Below are positions 27,111 through 35,809 of a DNA stretch of 38,946 nt, piece after piece (position 1 is the first letter of the stretch; each line of letters begins with the position of its first letter). The notes under the pieces were generated by a model. It saw only the letters and a list, made by a program, of their open reading frames with translations. It had not been told where the DNA came from and made no database searches. Made by a program: the position numbers and the translations under genes. The DNA is from JAJDFU01 sp964595955 (GTDB taxonomy: Bacteria > Bacteroidota > Bacteroidia > Chitinophagales > Saprospiraceae). Location: the NCBI GenBank assembly GCA_964595955.1, contig CAZQSF010000029.1:1-38946 (forward strand), in the 5' to 3' direction.

Positions 27111-28304
27111 TTAGGGGTTCAGCGACTGAAGAAGGATTTTTCCCATTTGCGGCAGAGAGCCGGTGCTGTTGGTCAGCAGGATCACCCCGGTCTGGCTGTT
27201 GGGCTCCAGGGCCATGAATGCCCGGTGCCCGGCCGTTCCGCCGTATTGCCAGTACATCCGCTTGCCGCTGCCTTCCTGCAGGCTGTTGGAAAACCATCCG
27301 TAGCCGGCCAGCGTACCTTCCGGGATATCGGGAAACTGCACTTCTATGCGATCCTGCAAGCTGACGGCCAGTTCCTCGGCCAGGGGGGAAGCCACGAAAT
27401 GGGCCTGAATGAAGCGCGCCAGATCCCGGGCATTGGACTTCAATCCGCCGGCGGAGCGCATGGCATCCAGCCGGAGCAGCGGCACTGGTTTTCCGCGATG
27501 GTTGTAGCCCGGCAAGACCTCGCTTTCCGGGGCGTTCGTCCGGGTGTGCGGCATGCGGAGCGGGCCGGTAACGAACCGGGCCAGCAGGCTGTCGTAGGGA
27601 AGGCCGTGGATGTCTTCCAGCAGGATTCCCAGCAGAGCCATGGCCGTATTGGAATAGCGAAAGGCCGAGCCCGGCGCAAACTTCAAGGCTTTTTCGGCCA
27701 GGCTTTTGAGAAAATCGCTTCGGGAAAGCGGCTGAATTTGAGGATCCCACTTTTCCCGGTTCAGAAAGGGGATCCAGTCGTAGCTTTCCTCCGGGGCCAG
27801 CGGCAGACCGCTGGTGTGGGAGGCCAGGTCGCAAAACGTAATGCAGACCGGTTCGGCTCCGGGCTTGGGCGAACAGGCTATGAGGCGTTTGGCGTTGGGC
27901 TGGCGCGGATCCTGGATCTCTACGCAAACGTGAGGCTGGAAGAAGGGCAGTCCGGACGGATTCTTCAGGTGGTCCTGAATCAGATCCTCCGGCAGATAGC
28001 GACCGGCTTGCTGGCCGCTGAGCATCGCCAGTACGGTGAAGGTGTGCGTGAGGCTGCCCAGTTCGAAGAGGTCCGACTCGCCGGGCGGGTCCGGTTGGTT
28101 CCGGCTCTTCTGGCCGTAGCCTCGTATGCGCACCTCCTGGCCTTGGATCAGCGCCACGACCAGGCCGCTGTGCTTGTGTTCCTTGACAAAAGCTTTTGCT
28201 TGCTTCTCTGCCAGCGGCGACTGGCCGGCCAGGCTGACCGGCAGGCCGGCCAGCAGAAGCCAAAGCCCAACGATCCCTTTTCTTTTCAATTCCCTTCTGA
28301 GCAT
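27111..28304 (-). CDS. Secreted serine hydrolase (beta-lactamase/PBP fold), SxxK lysine missing
   Basis: The protein has 397 residues with signal peptide MLRRELKRKGIVGLWLLLAG. The fold is class C beta-lactamase/penicillin-binding-like: LFELGSLTHTFTVLAML for motif 1, HTSGLP, FRYSNTAMALLG for motif 2 (Tyr217-Ser-Asn) and YWQYGGTAGHRAFM for motif 3. In active relatives motif 1 is SxxK with Lys as general base, whereas here it reads S84-L-T-H87, so the Lys is His. Ser84 and Tyr217 remain. Either the enzyme uses His as base or it is a pseudo-enzyme. Many Bacteroidota have several such hydrolases acting on D-amino-acid peptides or esters. No gene cluster partner is evident. Confidence 0.8.
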   Translation of the reverse strand: MLRRELKRKGIVGLWLLLAGLPVSLAGQSPLAEKQAKAFVKEHKHSGLVVALIQGQEVRIRGYGQKSRNQPDPPGESDLFELGSLTHTFTVLAMLSGQQAGRYLPEDLIQDHLKNPSGLPFFQPHVCVEIQDPRQPNAKRLIACSPKPGAEPVCITFCDLASHTSGLPLAPEESYDWIPFLNREKWDPQIQPLSRSDFLKSLAEKALKFAPGSAFRYSNTAMALLGILLEDIHGLPYDSLLARFVTGPLRMPHTRTNAPESEVLPGYNHRGKPVPLLRLDAMRSAGGLKSNARDLARFIQAHFVASPLAEELAVSLQDRIEVQFPDIPEGTLAGYGWFSNSLQEGSGKRMYWQYGGTAGHRAFMALEPNSQTGVILLTNSTGSLPQMGKILLQSLNP

Positions 28305-28387
28305 AATTCCGGGCTCTCCGCCCTTATCTGATCTTTTAGTAAAATAGCGGAAAATTTAGGCTCCGCCAAAAAAGGGGCACCCGACGC

Positions 28388-29443
28388 ATGTACCGGAGAA
28401 GCCAACTGAACATATACACCATCCCCTCTTCTTTTCTCAATGTGCGGGTGGCCGTCTTCTTGTTGCTGTTTACCCTGGTAGGCGGCACCCTGGGCTTTTA
28501 CTTCATTGAAAACTACAATCTGGGCGAGGCCTTTTACATGACGGTCATCACCATCAGCACGGTCGGCTACACCGAAGTCCGCCCGCTCAGCCCGGAGGGC
28601 CGCATTTTCAATTCGTTTTACATCCTGCTCAATATCGGCATCTTTGCCTATCTGCTGGCGGTATTCAGCTATTACGTCATCCAGGGGGAAATCTTCAATC
28701 AGATGCATACCAACCTCATTCGTTCGCAGATCGAAAAGCTCTCCGGGCACATTATCATCTGCGGATACGGGAAGTACGGCCGGGAAATCGTCTCCCATTT
28801 CATATTGCACGAGGTTCCCTTCGTGATCATCGAACAGGACGAAAAGGAGGTGGAACTCATTCGAAAGGACGAAAACAAGATCCTGTACATCCAGAATGAT
28901 GCCACCAACGACGAGGTGCTGCTGGAAGCCGGGATCAAACGGGCCCGCGCCCTGCTCACCACCCTGCCGGACGATTCGGAGAATTTGTTTACGGTATTCA
29001 CCGCCCGCTAACTCAATGCCGAACTGGAGATCATCAGCCGTTCGTTGAACTCCAAGTCCGAGCGCAAACTTCGCCTGGCCGGTGCCGATCACGTGATCCG
29101 GCCCGAGCAGATCGGCGGGTTTTACATGGCTACGCTGGTGTCCAAACCCGGTGCTGTAGAATTCTTCTCCTACATCACCAACGAGGCCCGTTCCGATATC
29201 GGTTTCGAGGAACTTCACTACGAAGACATGCCGCTGCAGATCCGCGACAGCCCCATCCGCGAATTGCGCATCCGCAAACTCACCGGGGCCAACATCATCG
29301 GCTACAAAAGCCCCGAGGGGAAATACATTGTGAATCCGGATCCGGAGACCGTGCTGCGGCCCCAGTCCAGCTTTATCGTACTGGGCGATCGCGAGCAGCT
29401 CCGAATGGTGCGGAACATGTGTTTTGAGGACAAAAAGAAGTAA
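28388..29443 (+). pseudogene. Two-helix potassium channel with RCK domain, split by one TAA
   Basis: The frame from ATG 28388 encodes a Kch/KtrA-like channel: helix 1 (VAVFLLLFTLVGGTLGFYFI), a pore with selectivity filter TVGY (residues 58-61), helix 2 (ILLNIGIFAYLLAVFSYYVI), and an RCK nucleotide-binding fold with HIIICGYGKYGREI. At 29009-29011 a TAA interrupts the RCK domain after TVFTAR. The same frame goes on without a shift (LNAELEIISRSLNSK), through KLRLAGADHVIRPEQ and a TrkA-C-type end (LTGANIIGYKSP), to 29443. One base change (CAA or GAA to TAA) explains it. The 207-residue first part could fold as a pore with half an RCK domain; the rest has a TTG start at 29045. This is a recent nonsense change, a sequencing error or a true split. 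Confidence is high that it was once a channel. Confidence 0.8.
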
Positions 29444-29453
29444 TGCGCGCTCT

Positions 29454-32141
29454 TCAGCTTTCGGCGGGCCTGCTCAGGTCGAGTTCTACGGAGTAGGATT
29501 CGAAATCCTCCCGCTCGATGCGGAAGCCCCGGCGCTCGAACATGTGCACCATGCGCTTGTTGGAGGCCAGCACGGAGGCGTACACCGTCTTCAGATCCCG
29601 GTCGCGTGCAATCTCCAGGATAAAGTCCGTAAGCATGTTGCCCAGCCCCTGCCCTTGCCAGGGGTCGGCCACGGCAATGGCGTACTCGGCCGTTTCGCCC
29701 CAGGGGTCCTCGATGAGGCGCACCACGCCGATCATGTGGCGCTCGCCGGCTTCCTCCAGTTCGGCAATGATGGCCATCTCCCGGTCGTAGTCGATATGGG
29801 TAAAGCGGCTGAGCCACTCGTGCGATACCTTGGGGATCTGGCCGAAAAAGCGGAAATACAGGCTCTGGTCGGACAGATGCCGGATCATTTTTTCTTCGAG
29901 GGGCTCGTCTTCCGGCCGGATGGGGCGCAGGGTGATCGGCCGTCCGTCGCGCAGCCGGGCCTCGCGCACGTACTGCATGGGGTAGGGCGAAATGACGAGG
30001 TGGCCGTAGGCGTGCTGCTTTTCCTGCCGGGACGGAGGGGCCAGCACCACGTGGGCGTCCAGCGCCCGCCAGCTGTTCTGGAAAGGCACAATGGGGTTGA
30101 TGTCGATCTCGCGGATCTCGGGGAAATCCATGAGCAGATAGGCGAACTTGCACAGGCTGACGCAGAGTTCCTCCAGGCGGATGTGGCCGGCCCGGTTGAA
30201 TCGGTCCAGCAAGGGATAGAGGCGCAAACTCCGGATCATGCGCTGGGCCAGGGCCATATTGAGCGGGGGGAGCCCCACGCGGAAGTCGCGAAACACCTCG
30301 ACCCCGAGGCCGCCGTGCCCTACGGCAATAACGGGGCCGAACTGGGGGTCTTTTCGCGCCCCGATGAAGAGTTCGACCGGGGTGGGGATCATGCGCTCGA
30401 CGAGTACGCCCTGAAAGGCGGCCTCGGGCTGTTGCTCGGCCACGGCCTGGCGGATGCGCCCGAAAGCCTCGCGGGCCTCTTTTTCATCAACTACATTCAG
30501 GGCAATGCCGCCGAGGTCGGTCTTGTGGCCGATGTCGGGCGAGATGACCTTCATGGCCACGGGAAAGCCGATGGCGACCCCGGCTTCGGCGGCTTCGGCG
30601 GGGGTGGTAGCCAGGGCGTACTGCCCCACCGGCAAGGCGTAGCACGCCATGAGGCGCTTGGCTTCCACCTCGGTGAGTTGCCGCCGCCCCTGGGCTAAAA
30701 TGTCCCGGATAATGGCGCGGGCCCCATCCTGGTCCGGCTTAAAATCGTCGGGTATGGCAGTTGGGGTTTCATAGAGGTAGCGCAGGCTTCGGTCGTAGGC
30801 AAACATGCGCACGAACACATCCACGGCGCTCTCCGGGAAGCGATAGTGGGGAATGCGGCCCTGCTCCAGTACGTCCCGGCCCTCCCAGACCCCGGTTTCG
30901 CCCATCCACACGGCCAGCACGGGCTTGAAGGCGTGGCGTGCGGCCGACACCACCGCTTCGGCTATGCGTTTGGGGTCGGTATGGGCCTGAGGCGTGAGGA
31001 TGACGACCACCCCATCGGTATGGTAATCCTGAAGGCAGCTTCGGACGGCCTCTTCGTAAGCTTCCGGCCCGGCATCGCCGCCCAGGTTCACCGGATTGCC
31101 TGCAGACAGATGCCCGGGCAGCAAGGCGGCCAGCTTTTCCAGGGTTTCCGATTTGAAGGGCGCGAGCCGCCCGCCCGCCCGGATGAGGTAGTCGGTGGCC
31201 AGTACGGCCGGGCCGCCCGCATTGGTCACCAGGGCCAGGCGGTTGTCGTTGGGGCGGGGCTGCATGGCCAGGGCCTGAGCCATGTTGAAGAGCTGGGCGA
31301 TGGTTTCCACCCGCACCACGCCCACCCGGGCGAAGGCGGCATCGAAAGCGGCGTCGTTTCCGGCCAGGCTGCCCGTATGTGAGCGGGCTGCCTCTCCGCC
31401 TTCTGCACTGCGGCCCGCCTTGAGCACGATAATGGGCTTGGAGCGCGAAAAGGCCCGTGCGGCGCTGATAAATCGCCGGGCGTCCTTCATGCTTTCCATG
31501 TACAGCAGGATGCAGGAGGTGTTGGCGTCGCTGCCGAGAAAGTCGATGAGGTCGGCAAAGTGCACATCCATCATGGCGCCCATGGACAGCACATGGCTGA
31601 AGCCCACATTCTGCTGGGAAGCCCAGTCCAGCACGGCCGTGAGCAGGGCGCCGCTCTGGCTGATGAGGGCGAGGTTGCCCTGCAGGGGCATCTGGGCCAT
31701 GGCGCTGGCGTTGATACCCCCCCGGGGCGCCTGATACCCCAGGCTGCCGGGGCCGATGATGCGCATGCCGTGCCGCCGCGAGAGCCTTTTCAGCTCGTCG
31801 AAAAGTTCGGATCCTTTTTCGCCGGCTTCCCGGAAGCCGCCCGTGAGAATGAGTACTCCCTTTACCTGGGCTTCGCCACATTCGTCCACCACATGGGCCA
31901 GGGTGCGCAGGGGGGTGCAGATCACGGCCAGGTCTACCCGTTCGGGCAGGTCGCCGATGTGGCGATAGGCTTTGTTGCCCTGCACGCTGGTGTGCCGGAG
32001 GTTGATCGGATACAAACGGCCTTTGAATCCCGCATCGAGCATGTTTTCCATCACCGTGAATCCGATGGAGCCCTCCCGATCGGACGCACCGATGATGGCC
32101 AGGTGCCTGGGGCGCAAAAAACCGTCTAAACGTTGAGACAT
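29454..32141 (-). CDS. Acyl-CoA synthetase (NDP-forming) fused to GNAT acetyltransferase (Pat-like)
   Basis: The protein has 895 residues from ATG 32141. A GTG at 32177 is in frame but lies inside the region of the -7 box, so the ATG is chosen. The first ~450 residues are the alpha subunit of ADP-forming acyl-CoA synthetase: LAIIGASDREGSIG (CoA-binding), ISQSGALLTAVLDW and SHTGSLAG with the phospho-His His255 retained. A beta-subunit ATP-grasp half follows (GFPVAMKVISPDIGHKTDLGGI, EIDINPI). The last ~150 residues are a GNAT domain with the acetyl-CoA loop WQGQGLGNML. This order is that of the Pat/YfiQ lysine acetyltransferases; in several Pat proteins the His is lost, but here it stays, so synthetase activity is possible. 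Divergent from thrS. Confidence 0.88.
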   Translation of the reverse strand: MSQRLDGFLRPRHLAIIGASDREGSIGFTVMENMLDAGFKGRLYPINLRHTSVQGNKAYRHIGDLPERVDLAVICTPLRTLAHVVDECGEAQVKGVLILTGGFREAGEKGSELFDELKRLSRRHGMRIIGPGSLGYQAPRGGINASAMAQMPLQGNLALISQSGALLTAVLDWASQQNVGFSHVLSMGAMMDVHFADLIDFLGSDANTSCILLYMESMKDARRFISAARAFSRSKPIIVLKAGRSAEGGEAARSHTGSLAGNDAAFDAAFARVGVVRVETIAQLFNMAQALAMQPRPNDNRLALVTNAGGPAVLATDYLIRAGGRLAPFKSETLEKLAALLPGHLSAGNPVNLGGDAGPEAYEEAVRSCLQDYHTDGVVVILTPQAHTDPKRIAEAVVSAARHAFKPVLAVWMGETGVWEGRDVLEQGRIPHYRFPESAVDVFVRMFAYDRSLRYLYETPTAIPDDFKPDQDGARAIIRDILAQGRRQLTEVEAKRLMACYALPVGQYALATTPAEAAEAGVAIGFPVAMKVISPDIGHKTDLGGIALNVVDEKEAREAFGRIRQAVAEQQPEAAFQGVLVERMIPTPVELFIGARKDPQFGPVIAVGHGGLGVEVFRDFRVGLPPLNMALAQRMIRSLRLYPLLDRFNRAGHIRLEELCVSLCKFAYLLMDFPEIREIDINPIVPFQNSWRALDAHVVLAPPSRQEKQHAYGHLVISPYPMQYVREARLRDGRPITLRPIRPEDEPLEEKMIRHLSDQSLYFRFFGQIPKVSHEWLSRFTHIDYDREMAIIAELEEAGERHMIGVVRLIEDPWGETAEYAIAVADPWQGQGLGNMLTDFILEIARDRDLKTVYASVLASNKRMVHMFERRGFRIEREDFESYSVELDLSRPAES

Positions 32142-32164
32142 GGGTTCGGGTGTTACATCAACCT

Positions 32165-32172
32165 CAAAAATA
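32165..32172 (-). promoter_or_regulatory. -7 box (TATTTTTG) of the Pat-like gene
   Basis: Exact TAnnTTTG match on the minus strand, 23 bases before ATG 32141. The GTG at 32177 lies upstream of it. Confidence 0.55.
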
Positions 32173-32251
32173 GGCACTAGAACGGGGCCTCGTCATGAGG
32201 GATGTCATTTTGAACGGGCGGACTGCCGGTCTTTTCCCAGGAGAATTTCCC

Positions 32252-32259
32252 TAATTTTG
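32252..32259 (+). promoter_or_regulatory. -7 box (TAATTTTG) of thrS
   Basis: Exact TAnnTTTG match 56 bases before ATG 32316. A small hairpin (CTGCCC/GGGCAG at 32281-32295) lies in the predicted leader. Confidence 0.5.
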
Positions 32260-32315
32260 CAGCCTTTGGAAACCATTTGGCTGCCCCCGGGGCAGATCCG
32301 TTCAAAACCAAAACC

Positions 32316-34250
32316 ATGATCCGCATTACCTTTCCCGACGGTAAGGTACGGGAGTACGAGCAGGGAACCACAGCGCTGGAGATCGCCCAATCCATTAGCG
32401 AGGGCCTGGCCCGCAATGTGCTGGCCGCCAAAGTGAACGGCGAAGTGTGGGACGCCACCCGCCCTATCAACGGGGATGCGAGCCTGCAGCTGCTCACCTG
32501 GTCGGATCCCGAGGGCAAAGCCGCTTTCTGGCACTCCTCGGCCCACCTCATGGCCGAGGCCCTGGAAGAACTCTACCCGGGCATCAAATTCGGCATCGGC
32601 CCGCCCATCGACAACGGTTTTTACTACGACGTGGACCCCGGCGACCGGGTCATCTCCACCGACGACCTGCCGGCCATCGAGCAGAAAATGCTGGAGCTGG
32701 CCCGGCAGAAGAACCCCTATGTGCGCAAGGAGATCAGCAAGGCCGATGCGGTGGCCTATTACCAGGAAAAGGGCGACGAATACAAGCTGGAGCTGCTGGA
32801 GGACCTGCAAGACGGCGAGATCACCTTCTATGAGCAAGGGGAGTTCGTGGACCTCTGCCGGGGGCCGCATATTCCCGATACCGGCAAGGTCAAGTCGGCC
32901 AAGCTGCTGAACGTGGCCGGCGCCTACTGGCGGGGCGACGAGAGCCGCAAGCAGCTCACCCGTATCTACGGCATCACCTTCCCCAAGCAAAAGGAACTGA
33001 AGGAATACCTCCACATGCTGGAGGAGGCCAAAAAGCGCGATCACCGCAAGCTGGGGGCCGAGCTGGGCCTGTTCATGTTCAGCGAGCGGGTGGGCAGCGG
33101 CCTGCCCATCTGGCTGCCCAAGGGCAACCAGCTGCGCGACCGCCTGATGAACTTCCTGCGCGAAGAGCAGGAAAAGCGCGGCTACCAACTCGTGACCACC
33201 CCCCACATCGGCAAGAAGGAGTTGTACCAGACCTCGGGCCACTACGAGAAGTACGGGGAGGACAGCTTTCAGCCCATCCACACGCCGCGGGAGGGCGAGG
33301 AGTTCCTGCTCAAGCCCATGAATTGCCCGCACCACTGCGAGATCTACGCCCACAAACCGCACTCCTACCGCGACCTGCCCCTGCGCATCGCCGAGTTCGG
33401 CACGGTGTACCGCTACGAGCAGAGCGGCGAGCTGCACGGTCTCAGCCGCGTGCGGGGCTTCACCCAGGACGACGCCCACATCTTCTGTACGCCCGACCAG
33501 GTGAAGGACGAGTTCCTCAACGTGCTGGACCTCACCAAAACCGTGCTGAAGAAGATGGGCTTCAAGGATTTTACGGCCCAGATCTCGCTGCGCGATCCCG
33601 ACGATCCCGGCAAATACCTGGGTAGCGACGAAAACTGGGACAAGGCCGAGCGGGCCATCATCGAGGCCACCGAGGAAGCCGGCCTGGAAACGGTGACCGA
33701 GCTGGGCGAGGCGGCCTTCTACGGGCCCAAGCTCGACTTCATGATCAAGGACGCCCTGGGCCGCTCCTGGCAGCTGGGCACCATTCAGGTGGATTACAAC
33801 CTGCCGGAGCGCTTCGACCTGGAGTACATTGGCGCGGACAACCAGCCGCACCGGCCGGTGATGATCCACCGGGCGCCCTTCGGCTCCATGGAGCGCTTCA
33901 TCAGCATCCTCATCGAGGATACGGGCGGGAAGTTCCCCCTCTGGCTCACGCCGGACCAGTTCGCCCTGCTGCCCATCAGCGACAAGTACAACGACTACGC
34001 CCGCGAAGTGGAGCAGCAGCTGGCCCGCCACGACATCCGCGGCTTCATCGACGATCGCAGCGAAAAGATCGGCCGAAAGATCCGCGATACCGAGCTGAAA
34101 AAAGTGCCCCTCATGCTCATCGTGGGCGAAAAAGAGGCAGCCGAAGGCACCGTATCGGTGCGCCGCCAGGGCGAAGGCGATGTGGGCAGCATGACGCTGG
34201 CGGATTTTGTGGACTATTTTCAGAACCTGGTCGAAGCCGAAGAAGCCTAA
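32316..34250 (+). CDS. thrS: Threonine--tRNA ligase
   Basis: The protein has 644 residues from ATG 32316, full length for ThrRS (about 640). A TTG 39 bases upstream is in frame but precedes no family residues. The TGS domain opens with IRITFPDGKVREYEQGTTALEIA. The editing domain has HSSAHLMAEALEELYPG. The class II core shows motif 2 (FGTVYRYEQSGELHGLSRVRGFTQDDAHIF), zinc ligands in MNCPHHCEIY and motif 3 in HRAPFGSMERF. The C-terminal anticodon domain ends near EDDFVD-like residues (LADFVDYFQNLVE). It attaches threonine to tRNA-Thr, as needed for the tRNA-Thr(CGU) gene in this window. Third codon positions are strongly G/C, more so than in the beta-glucan locus. Confidence 0.97.
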   Translation: MIRITFPDGKVREYEQGTTALEIAQSISEGLARNVLAAKVNGEVWDATRPINGDASLQLLTWSDPEGKAAFWHSSAHLMAEALEELYPGIKFGIGPPIDNGFYYDVDPGDRVISTDDLPAIEQKMLELARQKNPYVRKEISKADAVAYYQEKGDEYKLELLEDLQDGEITFYEQGEFVDLCRGPHIPDTGKVKSAKLLNVAGAYWRGDESRKQLTRIYGITFPKQKELKEYLHMLEEAKKRDHRKLGAELGLFMFSERVGSGLPIWLPKGNQLRDRLMNFLREEQEKRGYQLVTTPHIGKKELYQTSGHYEKYGEDSFQPIHTPREGEEFLLKPMNCPHHCEIYAHKPHSYRDLPLRIAEFGTVYRYEQSGELHGLSRVRGFTQDDAHIFCTPDQVKDEFLNVLDLTKTVLKKMGFKDFTAQISLRDPDDPGKYLGSDENWDKAERAIIEATEEAGLETVTELGEAAFYGPKLDFMIKDALGRSWQLGTIQVDYNLPERFDLEYIGADNQPHRPVMIHRAPFGSMERFISILIEDTGGKFPLWLTPDQFALLPISDKYNDYAREVEQQLARHDIRGFIDDRSEKIGRKIRDTELKKVPLMLIVGEKEAAEGTVSVRRQGEGDVGSMTLADFVDYFQNLVEAEEA

Positions 34251-34322
34251 ATGTCGCCTGCGGGTCCAACCTTGGGGCCGGTCCGTTTGTCTCTTTAGTA
34301 TCCACAGCGGGATACGCCGCTT

Positions 34323-34339
34323 GTTAAAGTACCTTTAAC
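34323..34339. promoter_or_regulatory. Palindrome GTTAAAG-TAC-CTTTAAC, possible operator
   Basis: A perfect 7-bp inverted repeat with a 3-base centre, 38 bases upstream of the T9SS-tail gene's -7 box. A repressor or activator site is possible; there is no other support. Confidence 0.35.
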
Positions 34340-34353
34340 GCATCCTAACGGGT

Positions 34354-34385
34354 TTGCCAACTGATGAATTGAATGTGTATATTTG
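34354..34385 (+). promoter_or_regulatory. Full promoter of T9SS-tail gene
   Basis: TTG at 34354-34356, a 21-base spacer, then TATATTTG at 34378-34385, an exact TAnnTTTG. This is the best full match to the Bacteroidota -33/-7 promoter in the window; the ATG follows 28 bases later. Confidence 0.7.
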
Positions 34386-34413
34386 AGAAACGCTGTTCTA
34401 AGACCCCGACTGC

Positions 34414-34734
34414 ATGAAGCAAGTTGTACTACTCGTCCTTTTGGTTTTCCTCACCTCGCTTGGGTTTGCCCAGCCCCTGGCCAGTAATGGGGGTCCGGGC
34501 GATGAGGTTACCGTATATCCCAACCCGGCGGTGGATTACATCGGCCTCACCCAGGCTTCGGCTGAGGTACGGGAAATGCATGTGTACAGTCTGGTGGGCA
34601 AACGCGTAAAGACCTTTACGGTCGTGGACGATCGCACTTACTACATCGGCGACCTGCCGCGGGGCATGTACCTGGTCCAGTTCTTCAACCTGAAGAACGA
34701 AGTGATCACGACCAAGCGGCTCAACAAGCAATAG
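34414..34734 (+). CDS. Small secreted protein made only of a T9SS-type sorting tail
   Basis: The protein has 106 residues. Signal peptide (MKQVVLLVLLVFLTSLGFAQ), a nine-residue spacer, then one domain with VTVYPNPAVDYIGL (the YPNPA start of Por_Secre_tail sorting domains), MHVYSLVGKRVKTF, YIGDLPRGMYLVQFF and TKRLNKQ (the typical basic end). Normally this beta-sandwich is the C-terminal export tag on large proteins, and it is cleaved by the T9SS machinery. Here it has no cargo. It may be secreted alone, be a surface-anchored small protein, or be a spare domain that recombines with others. It has its own strong promoter and terminator, which argues for expression. Confidence 0.8.
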   Translation: MKQVVLLVLLVFLTSLGFAQPLASNGGPGDEVTVYPNPAVDYIGLTQASAEVREMHVYSLVGKRVKTFTVVDDRTYYIGDLPRGMYLVQFFNLKNEVITTKRLNKQ

Positions 34735-34752
34735 CTTTTTCATGATACGTTC

Positions 34753-34786
34753 AGCCCCTTCAGCAGCCTGTTGAAGGGGCTTTTTT
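34753..34786 (+). terminator. Terminator after T9SS-tail gene
   Basis: Perfect 10-bp stem AGCCCCTTCA/TGAAGGGGCT with a 9-base loop, then six T. The stop codon of the convergent LpxD-like gene (34785-34787) lies in the T run. Confidence 0.88.
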
Positions 34787-35717
34787 ATTCGTAATAGGTA
34801 TTGAAAAACTCCGGCAGGTGCCGCAGGGCCGCCAGCTCGCGATACATGCTGCGGGCCTCGCCGGCCGGGTAGCCGAAGTACACCTTGCCGGCCTCCAGGT
34901 TCTTGGAAACGCCCGACTTGGCCAGCACCACCGCCCGGTCGCCTATGGTCAGGTTCTGGGCGATGCCGGCCTGGCCGTACAGCACCACCTCATCGCCGAT
35001 GACCGTATTGCCGCCTATGCCCACCTGGGCGGCGAACAGGCAGCGCTTGCCCACCCGCACGTCGTGGCCGATGTGCACCTGCCCGTCCAGCTTGGTGCCG
35101 GCCCCGATGACGGTGTCGCCGCTCACTCCTTTGTTGATGGTGCAGCCCGCGCCAATGTCCACATCGTCTTCCAGGATCACGCGGCCGCCGCTGCGCCATT
35201 TGACGTAGCCTTCGTCCGTCTTTTTGAAGTAGAAGGCATCGGTGCCGATCATGGAGCCGCTCTGCACGATCACCCGCTCGCCGATCACCGTGTGCTCGGC
35301 GATCACCACATGGGCCTGGATGTGGCAGTCTTTCCCGATGCGCACCTCCGGACCGATGATCGCTCCGGGCTCCACAATGGAGGAGGGATCGATGACCGCA
35401 CTTTCGTGTATGGCCGTCTGCAGGGGACGGAAGGGGCGGTAGCGCAGCACCAGCTCGTTGTAGGCGTCGAACGGGCGGGGATGCACCAGCAGGGCCTTGC
35501 CTTTGGGGGCTTTCACCTTCTTGTCGATGATGACCGCCCCGGCCGCCGAATTCAGCGATTTGTCGTAGTACTTGGGGTGGTCCACAAAGGTGAGATCGCC
35601 GGCTTCCACCTGGTGGATCTCGTTGATGCCGGTGATCTCCAGCTTGGTATTGCCGTACAGCTTGGCCTGCAGCAGTTCGGCCAGTTCGGTCACGGGCAGC
35701 GGTCTGGGTAAGGTCAT
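34785..35717 (-). CDS. LpxD-like UDP-3-O-acylglucosamine N-acyltransferase
   Basis: The protein has 310 residues. The N-terminal uridine-binding domain (GINEIHQVEAGDLTFVDHPKYY) and a left-handed beta-helix of hexapeptide repeats (IIGPEVRIGKDCHI, VIAEHTVIGERVI, VHIGHDVRVGKRC) match LpxD, which adds a hydroxyacyl chain in lipid A synthesis. The probable catalytic His lies in QVHIGHDV. It is shorter than the usual ~340 residues of LpxD, mainly at the C-terminus. Bacteroidota often have a second, shorter LpxD-like protein; no lipid A genes lie next to it here, so this may be that paralogue. Function is probable, pathway membership less so. Confidence 0.8.
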   Translation of the reverse strand: MTLPRPLPVTELAELLQAKLYGNTKLEITGINEIHQVEAGDLTFVDHPKYYDKSLNSAAGAVIIDKKVKAPKGKALLVHPRPFDAYNELVLRYRPFRPLQTAIHESAVIDPSSIVEPGAIIGPEVRIGKDCHIQAHVVIAEHTVIGERVIVQSGSMIGTDAFYFKKTDEGYVKWRSGGRVILEDDVDIGAGCTINKGVSGDTVIGAGTKLDGQVHIGHDVRVGKRCLFAAQVGIGGNTVIGDEVVLYGQAGIAQNLTIGDRAVVLAKSGVSKNLEAGKVYFGYPAGEARSMYRELAALRHLPEFFNTYYE

Positions 35718-35795
35718 AGGGGAAGGTTTGAGGCCGTAAAAATACAGCTTGGTCCGGGAAGGCCCAATGCGGAGCAGCCCCCGGGGAGGAATTCC

Positions 35796-35803
35796 TATCT
35801 TCG
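35796..35803 (+). promoter_or_regulatory. Near-consensus -7 box (TATCTTCG) of ABC transporter operon
   Basis: One mismatch to TAnnTTTG, 6 bases before ATG 35810, so the transcript would be leaderless or nearly so. Confidence 0.4.
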
Positions 35804-35809
35804 TTGCTT

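Noticed and set aside
27055..28263. Long alternative minus-strand frame over the serine hydrolase
   Set aside because: Low-complexity Arg/Pro/Gly-rich translation in another frame of a gene with recognisable motifs.
32281..32295. Hairpin in the thrS leader as a riboswitch or attenuator
   Set aside because: Only six base pairs, no alternative structure, no run of Thr codons and no T tract.
32205..34031. 608-residue minus-strand frame over thrS
   Set aside because: ThrRS on the plus strand is unmistakable; the antisense frame is a product of G/C-rich third positions.
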